Of a DNA stretch of 64,000 nucleotides, positions 9,916 through 18,244 are shown one piece after another. This stretch comes from Anaerolineae bacterium (GTDB lineage: Bacteria; Chloroflexota; Anaerolineae; Promineifilales; Promineifilaceae): NCBI GenBank assembly GCA_030425205.1, contig JAUIAP010000003.1:310001-374000 (forward strand), read 5' to 3'. The stretch's first letter is position 1. Every line of letters begins with the position of its first letter. The notes under the pieces are model-generated. The model had not been told where the DNA came from. It ran no database searches and worked only from the letters and a program-made list of their open reading frames with translations. The translations under genes were made by a program, and so were the position numbers.

Positions 9916-9939
9916 CCAACTGGAAACAGTTGGTTTTTT
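9916..9939 (+). terminator. Rho-independent terminator after glyA-gcvT
   Basis: A perfect 7-bp stem CCAACTG/CAGTTGG with a GAAA loop is followed directly by six T residues. It lies 60 bases after the stop codon of the fused gene. Confidence 0.85.
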
Positions 9940-10078
9940 GTTGGCGTGCGACCAAGATAGTCGCGCCCCTGTCTGTCGGATCGTTTTCGGATCGTTTGAT
10001 GTGTTATGTTATTTTCAGGCATAAATTTGAAGGTGTCTGACACAGAAGACAACTCATCTACAAAAAGGACGATGACAA

Positions 10079-12541
10079 ATGAACCGATTCAACCCTAAAC
10101 AAATATTTATTCGATTGCTCCCCTTATTTTTACTCATTGGCATGAGTCATACTGCGGTCCACGCAGCGAGTCGCGCCCCCCGTGTGGGCATCAACGGTGC
10201 GACGTGTGCGTATGAGACGATCAACGCAGCCGTCGCTGCCGCAAGTGCTGGCGACACAATCTATATTCGCGGCAGCTTTACGGACAAACAAACATACAAC
10301 GAGCGCATTGGTGTTGTTGATAAAACGCTGACGTTTTTGGCCGCAAGTTCCAACTGCACGAGCGAGTCCACGATTCTGCTAAATGATAGTGTCACCGTTG
10401 ATGGCGGCGGTGCAGCCGTGGCAAACGGCGGAATCATTCAAATAACGGGTGAAACAACGACTGTTACAATCAATAAGATGACGTTGCAAGATGCGACTGC
10501 ATCGACAGGCGGCATCGCACATCTCAGTGACGGCACACTGATTCTCAATGGCGTTGTCATGGAGGATGGCGTTGCAACCTCGACCTTTTCGGGCGGCGGG
10601 GCTGTTTATGTTTTTGATGGCACGCTGATTCTCAATGAGAATACAGGGATTGTCCGCAATGAGACGAGTGGCGTAAACGCGGCGGGAAAAGGGGGTGGTG
10701 TTTACTTAGCCAATGACGCTGTGATGGAGATGAATAATACAAGCTCTGTCAGTGGCAACACGGGCATACTGGGTGGGGGGATATTCTTGTCGCATAGAAG
10801 CTCACTCACGATGAACGATACTGCGCGGATTACGGTCAATTCGGCCGAAAATGGTGGCGGCGTCTACGCTGGTGGCCTCAACCCCGCAGGAGGCGGTTCA
10901 ATAATCACAATGAACGACAGTGCATACATCGGCGGCGCATTTAGTCCAACTGGAAATACCAGAAACCAAGCCAGCGAACGAGGTGGCGGTATCTATTTGA
11001 ACAATACCGACCAACTCATCATGACTGGCAACAGCTACATCTCAGCCAATACGGCAGAGGATGGCGGCGGCATTCATGCCAGCGATCAGGTCACGATTGA
11101 GCTATCTGGCAACAGCATGATCGGGGGTGTTGACGATTATGATGGCAATAAGGCGGTAGGCACATCGGCAACGACGGGGCGCGGGGGTGGTTTACACCTC
11201 TCTGCGACCGCCTCAACGATTCAACTCACACTGCGCGACAACAGTCGCATCATCAACAACAGCGCGGAAGCGAATACGCCGCGCGGTGGCGGTATTTACG
11301 CATCTGGCAATACGCTGATTGACCTGTCTGACAACGCACAAATCGAACAGAACGAATCGGCCGACGACGCAGGGGGTGTTTTGCTTGCGCTTGGCCCAAC
11401 CATGACGCTGACAGACAACAGTGCAATTCGTGGCAATATGGCCGCCGGTTTGGGTGGTGGCGTTCAACTTGATGGTGGCAAGCTCATCGTCAACGACTCA
11501 GCACAGGGTCGCCCAAGCATCGACAACAATAAAGCGCACTCAGGTGGTGGCGTATACGCGAGAGTGCGCGGTGATGGGAATGATGAGCTAACAATCAACG
11601 GAGGCGACATTATCAGCAATACGGCGTCGTTTGGTGGTGGTCTTTATCTTGCTGATGTAACCGGCACATTGTCCAATGTCGTTCTTGCCGATAACAGTGC
11701 TTCATCCAGTGGTGGTGGCGTCTATGTTGGAATTGATGCGGATTTGCAGATGGCTGCATCGATGACGGCAGGGCGTGGGTTGACATGTGACCCAACACAA
11801 CTCGCAAAAGGTCGCTATTGCTCTGAATTTTATGGCAACACGGGGCTTTATGGGGCGGCGATTCATGTGTCGGGATCGGCCGATATTTCGCACACGAGTT
11901 TTAGCCTAAATTCGGGGACGGGATCGGCCGATAGCTCCATCATCAGCTTGAGCGAAGGCAACACCACATTGACAAATGTCCTCATCGCGGACAACAGCGA
12001 CGTGGATCGCGTGATTAACTATCGCAACACCACACAGCCCTTGACCATCCGCGAGTCAACGATTGGCAACAACGATGGTCACGCAATCCTCACCGACGGC
12101 GGCAGCGGAGCAATGACCATCGACAACTCAATCTTGTGGGGCAACACAGAGGGCGCACTCGTTGAAAATGCCGTCACGCTCTCGCTCAGTTGCAACATTG
12201 CCCAAACCGTCGCGGCAGGATCACAAGCGTTTGGTGGTGACACCATCAACGCCGATCCACAGTGGTTCTCGACAGCGCGGGGCGACTATTTCCTCAACCC
12301 TGCATCACCAGCCGTCAACAAATGTAATGGGACGACGACGGTTGATTTGGAAAATATCGGCCGACCCATCAACGACGCACACGACATGGGCGCATTTGAA
12401 TCGGACGGTTCTACATCTCCCACCGCTGTCAGTCTCACCCAATTCGGCACAACCGCCGCGCAGCTTCCCCTATCCCTAATCGCTCTGACCGTTATTCTCA
12501 CCCTAATCACTAGCTGGCAGCGCATTAAAATTCGTCGTTAA
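10079..12541 (+). CDS. Secreted right-handed beta-helix repeat protein with C-terminal anchor
   Basis: An 820-residue protein with a signal peptide ending near 'AVHAAS' (residue 31). Most of the body is a series of imperfect repeats of about 30-40 residues, each with a 'GGGI/VY' turn followed by an Asn/Ser-rich strand such as 'LTMNDTARITVNSAENGGG'. This is typical of parallel beta-helix proteins and of polymorphic membrane (Pmp-like) repeats. Four cysteines lie in the second half. The end, 'SPTAVSLTQFGTTAAQ' plus a hydrophobic segment and 'RIKIRR', matches the tail architecture of the subtilisin at 3369. It is likely a surface or adhesin-like protein, or binds or cleaves polysaccharide; no catalytic residues can be assigned. 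AAGGAC about 9 bases before the ATG serves as ribosome site. Confidence 0.8.
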   Translation: MNRFNPKQIFIRLLPLFLLIGMSHTAVHAASRAPRVGINGATCAYETINAAVAAASAGDTIYIRGSFTDKQTYNERIGVVDKTLTFLAASSNCTSESTILLNDSVTVDGGGAAVANGGIIQITGETTTVTINKMTLQDATASTGGIAHLSDGTLILNGVVMEDGVATSTFSGGGAVYVFDGTLILNENTGIVRNETSGVNAAGKGGGVYLANDAVMEMNNTSSVSGNTGILGGGIFLSHRSSLTMNDTARITVNSAENGGGVYAGGLNPAGGGSIITMNDSAYIGGAFSPTGNTRNQASERGGGIYLNNTDQLIMTGNSYISANTAEDGGGIHASDQVTIELSGNSMIGGVDDYDGNKAVGTSATTGRGGGLHLSATASTIQLTLRDNSRIINNSAEANTPRGGGIYASGNTLIDLSDNAQIEQNESADDAGGVLLALGPTMTLTDNSAIRGNMAAGLGGGVQLDGGKLIVNDSAQGRPSIDNNKAHSGGGVYARVRGDGNDELTINGGDIISNTASFGGGLYLADVTGTLSNVVLADNSASSSGGGVYVGIDADLQMAASMTAGRGLTCDPTQLAKGRYCSEFYGNTGLYGAAIHVSGSADISHTSFSLNSGTGSADSSIISLSEGNTTLTNVLIADNSDVDRVINYRNTTQPLTIRESTIGNNDGHAILTDGGSGAMTIDNSILWGNTEGALVENAVTLSLSCNIAQTVAAGSQAFGGDTINADPQWFSTARGDYFLNPASPAVNKCNGTTTVDLENIGRPINDAHDMGAFESDGSTSPTAVSLTQFGTTAAQLPLSLIALTVILTLITSWQRIKIRR

Positions 12542-12639
12542 ATCTGTCGTTCGTTGGGATGTATGACAAACATCCCAACGAAAACCTTCCTCTCAATCTC
12601 TCACCTATGCTATGATTTGTTAGAATAAAGGTATAAACC

Positions 12640-12674
12640 GTCATTCCCGCGAAGGCGGGAATCCATTCTTTCTT
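12640..12674 (+). repeat. dRS3-like repeat (ATTCCC-N8-GGGAAT)
   Basis: ATTCCC at 12643-12648, eight bases, then GGGAAT at 12657-12662, followed by CCATTCTTTCTT. This matches the consensus known for Neisseria dRS3 repeats and similar elements in other phyla. It is the best-preserved forward copy of five in the window and lies just upstream of the DUF433 gene. Confidence 0.75.
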
Positions 12675-12709
12675 CTGCCAAAGACCAAAGATCTTAGAGG
12701 TAAGTCATC

Positions 12710-13024
12710 ATGACAACAGTCAAAACAACCTACAAACATATCGTCCGCACCCCAGACGTTGTCGGCGGCAAACCGCGCATCGCAGGTCATCGTATCACTG
12801 TGCAAAATGTTGCCATCTGGCATGAGCGCATGGGGTACAGCATCGAAGAAATCGCCTCCCTCTACAACCTAACTTTTTCTGAGGTCTATTCAGCATTAGC
12901 CTACTACTTCGACCACAAAGACGAAGTTGATCATGCCATTGCAGACAGCGAAAATTTTGTAGAAGACCTGCGCGAAAAGACCCCGTCGCTCCTTGCCCAA
13001 CGTTTACATGAACGCGCCAGTTAG
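12710..13024 (+). CDS. DUF433 family protein, probable antitoxin
   Basis: A 104-residue DUF433 (VapB45-like) protein. The family signature is visible from residue 7: 'HIVRTPDVVGGKPRIAGHRI' and then a helix-turn-helix-like stretch 'MGYSIEEIASLYNLTFSEVY'. The family consists of small winged-helix-like proteins that pair with DUF5615 PIN-fold proteins. The next gene is exactly that and overlaps this one, so the pair is probably a toxin-antitoxin module, with this the DNA-binding antitoxin. A TTAGAGGTAAG ribosome site precedes the start. A dRS3 repeat lies 36 bases upstream. Confidence 0.85.
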   Translation: MTTVKTTYKHIVRTPDVVGGKPRIAGHRITVQNVAIWHERMGYSIEEIASLYNLTFSEVYSALAYYFDHKDEVDHAIADSENFVEDLREKTPSLLAQRLHERAS

Positions 13025-13340
13025 CTTCTACATGGATGAACACGTCCATCCTGCCATTACACGCGGCTTGAGACTACGAGGGATCGACATCTTGACTGCT
13101 CAAGACGTTGGTATGCTTGGCGTAGCTGACGAGCGACATCTAAGCTTAGCAACCAGCTTAGAGCGTGTCGTGTTCACAAATGACGATGATTTTTTGAAAC
13201 TGCACGCCGCAGGTTTTGAACATGTTGGCATCGCTTTTGCTCATCACAATGCTTCGATTGGGCGCGTTGTTCGTGGATTGACGTTGATCTATGAAATCTT
13301 ATCAGTTGTAGAAATGAAAAATCACGTTGAGTTTTTATAG
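13008..13340 (+). CDS. DUF5615 PIN-like protein, probable toxin
   Basis: A protein of about 110 residues with the DUF5615 pattern: an N-terminal strand with acidic pair 'YMDEHVHPAITRGLRLRG', then 'DILTAQDVGMLGVADERHL', 'VVFTNDDDFLKL' and a C-terminal helix. The acidic residues (D/E in 'MDEH', D in 'TAQD', D in 'TNDDDF') match those that bind metal in PIN-fold nucleases. ATG 13008 is preferred over TTG 12993 or ATG 13032 because family members start a few residues before the first strand. It overlaps the DUF433 gene by 17 bases, indicating translational coupling. RNase activity is inferred from the fold, not shown. Confidence 0.82.
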   Translation: MNAPVSFYMDEHVHPAITRGLRLRGIDILTAQDVGMLGVADERHLSLATSLERVVFTNDDDFLKLHAAGFEHVGIAFAHHNASIGRVVRGLTLIYEILSVVEMKNHVEFL

Positions 13341-13355
13341 GCGTGGTGGATGAGA

Positions 13356-13390
13356 AAAGAATGGATTCCGGCCTTCACGAGAATGATGGA
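13356..13390 (-). repeat. Degenerate dRS3-like repeat, inverted
   Basis: Read on the minus strand this gives ATTCTC-N8-CGGAAT followed by CCATTCTTTTC, an imperfect copy of the 12640 element with the same trailing CCATTCTTT. It lies just after the DUF5615 stop codon. Immediately beyond it, an imperfect inverted repeat (about 13401-13460, arms GTCCACGAAGAACAC and GTGTTCTCCATGGAC) may terminate transcription from either side. Confidence 0.55.
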
Positions 13391-13465
13391 TTGAGGGGAG
13401 TGTGTCCACGAAGAACACAAAAGAGGTGAGGAAAAACTTCCTCCGTGTTCTCCATGGACGGTTGT

Positions 13466-14554
13466 TTATAAGAAACTCAACACTTTTTCAGTCATTTGCT
13501 GGGTATTGAGTGCAGTTTCATCGCCGTGTGCGAGGTCGCCTGTGCGGTGGCCGGCGGAGAGGGTGGCATCGACGGCGGCTTCAATGGCGGCGGCTTCTGC
13601 TTCGAGGCCGAAAGAGTGGCGGAGGAGCATTGCGGCCGACATGATTGTGCCAAGCGGGTTGGCGATGCCTTGGCCTGCGATGTCGGGAGCAGAGCCGTGA
13701 ATTGGTTCGTAGAGACCGCGCGGATGTCCGAGACGGTTGTTATCGGAGCCGAGCGACGCAGAGGGCAGATTGCCCATTGAGCCGGGTAGCATCGACGCTT
13801 CATCGGTGATGATGTCGCCAAACATGTTGCCAGCGACCATCACATCAAAGCTAGCGGGGCGATTGAGCAGGTGCATCGTCGCCGCGTCAACGAGAACGTG
13901 TTCGACTTCAACATCGGGGTAATCTTCGGCCGATTCCATCACCACCTTCCGCCACAATCGCATCACATCCAACACATTCGCCTTATCGATCGAACTCAGC
14001 TTGCCACGCCGACCCTGCGCCGCCTTGAACGCCAAATCGACAATACGCCGAATCTCGCTTGCGCTATAGACCATCGTGTTATACGCATGTTCTTCACCGT
14101 CTGCGTCTGTCCAGCGTTTACTTTCACCGAAATAGAGGCCGCCCGTCAACTCGCGGATGACGAGCAGATCGACGCCTTCGAGCTTCTCCGCTTTCAGCGG
14201 GGAGGCAGAGGCGAGGTCTGGATGAATCTTGACGGGGCGCAGGTTGGCGAAGAGGCCAAGCTCTTTGCGGATTTTGAGCAGCCCTTTTTCGGGGCGGTCG
14301 GTCGCGTCGGGATCGTCCCATTTGTAGCCGCCGACTGCGCCGAGGAGGATGGCATCGGCCGATTTTGCCGCCGCCAACGTCGCATCTGGCAACGAAGACC
14401 CCGCCTCATCGATTCCAATGCCACCAATCAGCTGTTCGTCAAACTCAAACGAATGCCCAAACTTTTCAGCAATCGCCTCCAAAACCTGAATCGCTGCCGC
14501 CGTCACTTCGGGGCCGATTCCATCACCGGGTAATACAACAATTTTTGCGTTCAT
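13466..14554 (-). CDS. leuB: 3-isopropylmalate dehydrogenase
   Basis: A 362-residue enzyme that oxidatively decarboxylates 3-isopropylmalate with NAD+ in leucine synthesis. Family marks are '[12 protein letters not shown]' at the N-terminus, '[14 protein letters not shown]', '[12 protein letters not shown]', '[23 protein letters not shown]' (metal and substrate aspartates; shown in parts) and '[19 protein letters not shown]'. The frame extends upstream to 14602, but that part is encoded by a hairpin repeat; ATG 14554 gives the normal family N-terminus. No leuA, leuC or leuD gene is in the window, so leuB stands apart from the rest of the pathway. The opposite strand carries a long shadow frame caused by codon bias. 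Confidence 0.96.
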   Translation of the reverse strand: MNAKIVVLPGDGIGPEVTAAAIQVLEAIAEKFGHSFEFDEQLIGGIGIDEAGSSLPDATLAAAKSADAILLGAVGGYKWDDPDATDRPEKGLLKIRKELGLFANLRPVKIHPDLASASPLKAEKLEGVDLLVIRELTGGLYFGESKRWTDADGEEHAYNTMVYSASEIRRIVDLAFKAAQGRRGKLSSIDKANVLDVMRLWRKVVMESAEDYPDVEVEHVLVDAATMHLLNRPASFDVMVAGNMFGDIITDEASMLPGSMGNLPSASLGSDNNRLGHPRGLYEPIHGSAPDIAGQGIANPLGTIMSAAMLLRHSFGLEAEAAAIEAAVDATLSAGHRTGDLAHGDETALNTQQMTEKVLSFL

Positions 14555-14563
14555 ATAAAAAGT

Positions 14564-14614
14564 GGTGCGTGATGCATGGTGCGTAACGAATCCACGCACC
14601 ACGCATCACGCACC
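14564..14614. repeat. Long hairpin of repeated GTGCGT words between leuB and the VWA gene
   Basis: Two 21-base arms (14564-14584 and 14594-14614) pair with a single mismatch around a 9-base loop. Each arm is made of repeated (G)GTGCGT/GATGC words. Read from the minus strand the stem is followed by ACTTTTT, so it can end transcription of the VWA gene, which stops at 14628; a run of A on the other side makes it potentially bidirectional. It belongs to the same class as the hairpins at 17323, 31689, 40836 and 63843. Confidence 0.75.
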
Positions 14615-14627
14615 AAAAAAGTCTAAA

Positions 14628-17201
14628 TTACTCTAGGGTTAGAGTCGTCGGCATGTCGTCAACTTCAACCTCAAGCGTCTGCACTGGATTGGTCAAAATC
14701 TCGACCGTATAGGTTCCAGCAGGTAGCTCGATGGCTGCACCGCCAACGATGCCTGTGGCGACTTCTTCGCCGGCTGTGTCCAGCACACGATAGGGGACAA
14801 CAACGGCCGATTGCAGCGCGTCTGCCAAATCTTCAGCATTGTCTGCGTTGTAGTAGGTGCCGCCGCCAAGTTGCGCCCACGCTTCAAATTGGGCTTGCAA
14901 CGCGGGATCACCAATCGCAAAACCAACGATGTCGATGGTCACATTAATGCCGCTGTCACGCAGTTGTTGGATGGCTGCGGCAGGATCACCACCACAGTTT
15001 TCTTCGCCATCTGTCAGCAGAACGACACGCCGTTGACCGCCGAAGTTTGCGAGGTCTTGCGCCACTTGTGAGAGGGACATTGCAATCGGTGTATTGGCGT
15101 TAAATTGCGGTTCGATGCCGAGCAGAACGGTGCGCAACGGTTCACGATCTAGCAACTGTAGGGGTGATTCGAGGGCTGTCTGGCACTCCAGCGGCGCGGC
15201 ACGATTGCCAAAGCCACGCACGGCGATGGGTAGGTCGTCGGGCAAGCTATCAACGAGGGTGTTTAACGCTTCGCGTGCGATGGCGATGCGGCTGTCGGGA
15301 TCGTCGCTTGTCAGTCGGTTTTCACCGCTCATGTCGAGCGTCATGCTCCACGATGCATCCACGATTAGCTCGACGGCGGGGAGGGTGCTGCTGTTGAGTC
15401 CAGCGTCCGCTATGTCATCACCTTCGTCGCCCTCACCGCTATCATCGCCCGTGTCATCGCCGCTGCCCAAGCCTGCAAAGACGACGCGCAAGCTGCTTGA
15501 TTCAGCAGGTGCTGCGTTTGCTGGCTCTGGAATAGAGATGATGCGCGTTTGTGATTCGGCGATCGCTGCGCCATTGGTGTCCACAATGCGCATGGCGAGT
15601 TCATGGTTGCCGGGCGCGAGTTCATAGTCGAGCGAGAAGCTGTAGGCGCCCCCATCGTCTGTATTGAACTCCCCAACTTGTTCGCCATCCAGATAAACAA
15701 AGACGGTTGATCCGGCGGGTTCGACCGTGCCAGACAGTTCAAATGTGCCGCTGGCGGTTCCGTCGTCTGCAATGGTTGCCGGGTCGAGATTAAACCCATC
15801 ATCGGCAAGCGTGACCACTGCATCATTGGCCTCGTCAAGCGTTTCTGGAATGATGAGCGTGGTCGTTTCGGACGTGCTGAGAACGCTGCCATCATCATCG
15901 CGCAATTCGGCCGAAACCTGATACGTTCCCGGTGACAAATTCAACTCGGTCGTGAAGTTCCACTGACCGCTCGTGTCAATGGTCGTATCGCCTAGCTGGG
16001 TGTCGTTGAGAAACAGGACGACTTGTGCACCGATTGGTTCGCCCGTGCCGCTCAGATCGATGTTGCCGCTGGCAAGACCGTTCGTGATATCGAGATCGGC
16101 CGATTCAAGCGTCAATGGGTCTAGTGTGATCGCTGCCGCTCCCGTCGCCTCCGCTTCTGTTTCAACGATTGCTGCACCGCGTTGTAGACGAGTCGGGGTG
16201 GAAATGGCTGGCTCTAATGCGTCCGCGTCATTGGCAACGGCCACAAACTCAAATGAGGTTTCCTCAGGTGCGACTGCAACGTCTAGGAACCAATTCCCAT
16301 CGGCGTCGGTTGTCGCCACACCGCTAAGTTGCTCATTGGTGAAGATGCCCAAATCGACATTGGGTTCGCCCGTACCTTGCAAACGTATGATGCCGCGATC
16401 AGCGGAGCGTTCAGGGTTTAGCTCGATTGTCGGACGTTGCAGCGTTCGGCCGATGTTGAGTGTGATGGTGTCAATCGGCCGATCTGGGCTTTCTACCGAA
16501 CGGACTTCGATCGGATAGCTGCCCGGCTCTGTAAAGTTGCTGTTCAATTCCCATCGTCCGCTATCGTCAACGCGCACACGTCCCAGCGTGCGGTCGCCCG
16601 TCGTGACGATGACTTCTGAACCCGGCGTACTCGTTCCCGATAAGGCAATGCTCCCCGCTGCGACCAGCACGCCGTCCAACCCTGCCCCAAAGAGCGGGTC
16701 TTGAATCGGCAAGCCATTGAGGGTGTCACTCTCACCGATGCGCGGCAAATAGTTGACGGCACTGCGATCTGACTCGACTGAGCCAACCCGCTGCACATTA
16801 AAGGGATAGGTCGATGATTCAATCGTCCCGCCATCCCGTTGCGCCGTCACGCGCAGATCATGGCGACCGTCAGACATCGTCGTTTCATATGTCCAGCGTC
16901 CGAGACGATCTGTTTCGACGCGCTCCACAAATTGGCCGTCAATAAACAATTCAACGTGGTCATTGGGCAAATAACTTCCCGCAAACTGCACGTTGTTTTC
17001 TGCGCGATTTTTGATAATTGGCGCACTCGCTGCTGGTAAGACATTGCCGACATTGCCATAGGTCAATGCGCTCGCATCACGACTGGGCAAACAGCCGCGC
17101 AGCGCAAAGATAATAACTAAAAATATTAGGATCAGGAGCGGCGCAATGATGAGCCGTTCTTGATCTTCACGTAAACCAAATGCTTTTCTAAGCAAATCCA
17201 T
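14628..17201 (-). CDS. Membrane-anchored von Willebrand factor A protein with Ig-like repeats
   Basis: An 857-residue protein. Residues 15-40 form an N-terminal hydrophobic anchor ('IIAPLLILIFLVIIFALRG') followed by a Cys that could act as an imperfect lipobox. Residues 55-590 hold about five Ig-like/beta-sandwich repeats with recurring 'LSGTGEP..', 'GSTVFVYLDGEQVGE' and 'G.W.F...L..G.Y' signatures. The C-terminal third is a VWA domain with a complete MIDAS: 'VDASWSM' (DxSxS), a downstream Thr and 'LLTDGEENCGG'. VWA domains bind ligands through a metal ion; partners are unknown. A GGAG ribosome site lies 9 bases before the ATG. It is transcribed alone and followed by a hairpin terminator. Confidence 0.88.
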   Translation of the reverse strand: MDLLRKAFGLREDQERLIIAPLLILIFLVIIFALRGCLPSRDASALTYGNVGNVLPAASAPIIKNRAENNVQFAGSYLPNDHVELFIDGQFVERVETDRLGRWTYETTMSDGRHDLRVTAQRDGGTIESSTYPFNVQRVGSVESDRSAVNYLPRIGESDTLNGLPIQDPLFGAGLDGVLVAAGSIALSGTSTPGSEVIVTTGDRTLGRVRVDDSGRWELNSNFTEPGSYPIEVRSVESPDRPIDTITLNIGRTLQRPTIELNPERSADRGIIRLQGTGEPNVDLGIFTNEQLSGVATTDADGNWFLDVAVAPEETSFEFVAVANDADALEPAISTPTRLQRGAAIVETEAEATGAAAITLDPLTLESADLDITNGLASGNIDLSGTGEPIGAQVVLFLNDTQLGDTTIDTSGQWNFTTELNLSPGTYQVSAELRDDDGSVLSTSETTTLIIPETLDEANDAVVTLADDGFNLDPATIADDGTASGTFELSGTVEPAGSTVFVYLDGEQVGEFNTDDGGAYSFSLDYELAPGNHELAMRIVDTNGAAIAESQTRIISIPEPANAAPAESSSLRVVFAGLGSGDDTGDDSGEGDEGDDIADAGLNSSTLPAVELIVDASWSMTLDMSGENRLTSDDPDSRIAIAREALNTLVDSLPDDLPIAVRGFGNRAAPLECQTALESPLQLLDREPLRTVLLGIEPQFNANTPIAMSLSQVAQDLANFGGQRRVVLLTDGEENCGGDPAAAIQQLRDSGINVTIDIVGFAIGDPALQAQFEAWAQLGGGTYYNADNAEDLADALQSAVVVPYRVLDTAGEEVATGIVGGAAIELPAGTYTVEILTNPVQTLEVEVDDMPTTLTLE

Positions 17202-17322
17202 TTGATAGTTCTCCGCAGGATTTCATTGCTAAATTTTGAATGCCTAAGTGTACCGATTGCGTTGCTAGGTTACAAACAATGATCGCGGTATTTTACGTGG
17301 ACGGACTGGAAAGTGGATAAAA

Positions 17323-17378
17323 CGTCATGCGTAAATCGTAAATAGGCGCGATTTACGATTTACGTTTTGCGCATGACG
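17323..17378. repeat. Long word-repeat hairpin between divergent VWA and SDR genes
   Basis: The inner arms TAAATCGTAAAT (17332-17343) and ATTTACGATTTA (17351-17362) pair perfectly around a 7-base loop. The outer arms CGTCATGC (17323-17330) and GCATGACG (17371-17378) also pair, with a short bulge. It lies between two divergently transcribed genes, so it is not simply a terminator. Confidence 0.7.
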
Positions 17379-17394
17379 CACCATCATTCATGGC

Positions 17395-18171
17395 ATGAAA
17401 AAAATAGCTAAACTCGTGGTCGTTGTGACGGGCGCATCGGCTGGCATCGGCCGATCAATCGCCCTTGACCTAGCCAAATATGGGGCAAACGTGCTTGCCA
17501 CTGCCCGTCGCGCTGAGCGACTCGACGAACTTGTCCAAGATGCCAGCGGTCTAAAGGGTCAAATCGCCTACCTCGCGGGCAACATTCAAGATGAATCGTT
17601 CTGTCATGCGCTGATTGCAGAGGCGATTGAGCGTTTTGGACGGATCGATGTGCTGATCAACAATGCAGGGCTGGGGCATAGCAGTAAGCTTTCGGAGATT
17701 TCGGCCGAACATCTACAAACCATCTTCGACACCAACATTCGCGGCCTGCTCTACACCTGCCAAGCCGCCATCCCGCAGATGAAAGCCCAAGGTGACGGGC
17801 AAATCATCAACGTCTCCTCAATTGTTGGACAGCGACCGTTAATCAACTCAGGCATGTACACGGCCAGCAAAGCGGCCGTTAACTTTCTGAGCCGCTCACT
17901 GCGCATGGAGTTGCGCCCGCACAACATCATCGTCTCGCTGCTCTATCCGGGGCTGACGGCAACCGAATTTCACACCAGCACGCTCGGCGGACGTCCCCCA
18001 CGCCGCATTGCGGGTGTCTCACCACAGCGCGTCGCCAAAGTGACGCGCAAGGCGATCATGCGTCGCCGTCAAGAAATCTATGTGACATGGGTTGATTGGC
18101 TTTTTACACACATCAATCGTGCCTTTCCACGCACAATCGATCGCTTTGTAGCCATGCTGAATACATGGTAG
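17395..18171 (+). CDS. Short-chain dehydrogenase/reductase (SDR)
   Basis: A 258-residue classical SDR. The Rossmann cofactor loop T12-G-A-S-A-G-I-G19 is followed by 'ATARRAERL', whose arginines after strand 2 suggest NADP(H) preference. 'INNAG' lies near residue 88. The catalytic set is S142 ('NVSSIVG'), Y155 and K159 ('YTASKAAV'). The C-terminal tail 'RRRQEIYVTWVDWLFTHINRAFPRTIDR' resembles that of membrane-associated SDRs of lipid metabolism. The substrate cannot be told. The start ATG lies 17 bases after a hairpin repeat with no obvious ribosome site. Confidence 0.9.
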   Translation: MKKIAKLVVVVTGASAGIGRSIALDLAKYGANVLATARRAERLDELVQDASGLKGQIAYLAGNIQDESFCHALIAEAIERFGRIDVLINNAGLGHSSKLSEISAEHLQTIFDTNIRGLLYTCQAAIPQMKAQGDGQIINVSSIVGQRPLINSGMYTASKAAVNFLSRSLRMELRPHNIIVSLLYPGLTATEFHTSTLGGRPPRRIAGVSPQRVAKVTRKAIMRRRQEIYVTWVDWLFTHINRAFPRTIDRFVAMLNTW

Positions 18172-18233
18172 TCTACATTAGTGTATAGGTAGTGTCGCGG
18201 TCGGTTGCAAACCTGCCCAAACCGATTTGTTCG

Positions 18234-18244
18234 TATACTAAAAT
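18234..18244 (+). promoter_or_regulatory. -10 box directly ahead of the phoD-like start codon (leaderless)
   Basis: TATACT at 18234-18239 ends only five bases before the ATG at 18245. Transcription from it would start at or next to the start codon, and no Shine-Dalgarno sequence is present. The -35 region is weak. Confidence 0.45.

Noticed and set aside
13871..14533. A 220-codon frame on the plus strand opposite leuB
   Set aside because: It lies wholly antisense to leuB, has no recognisable domain or ribosome site, and arises from leuB codon usage.
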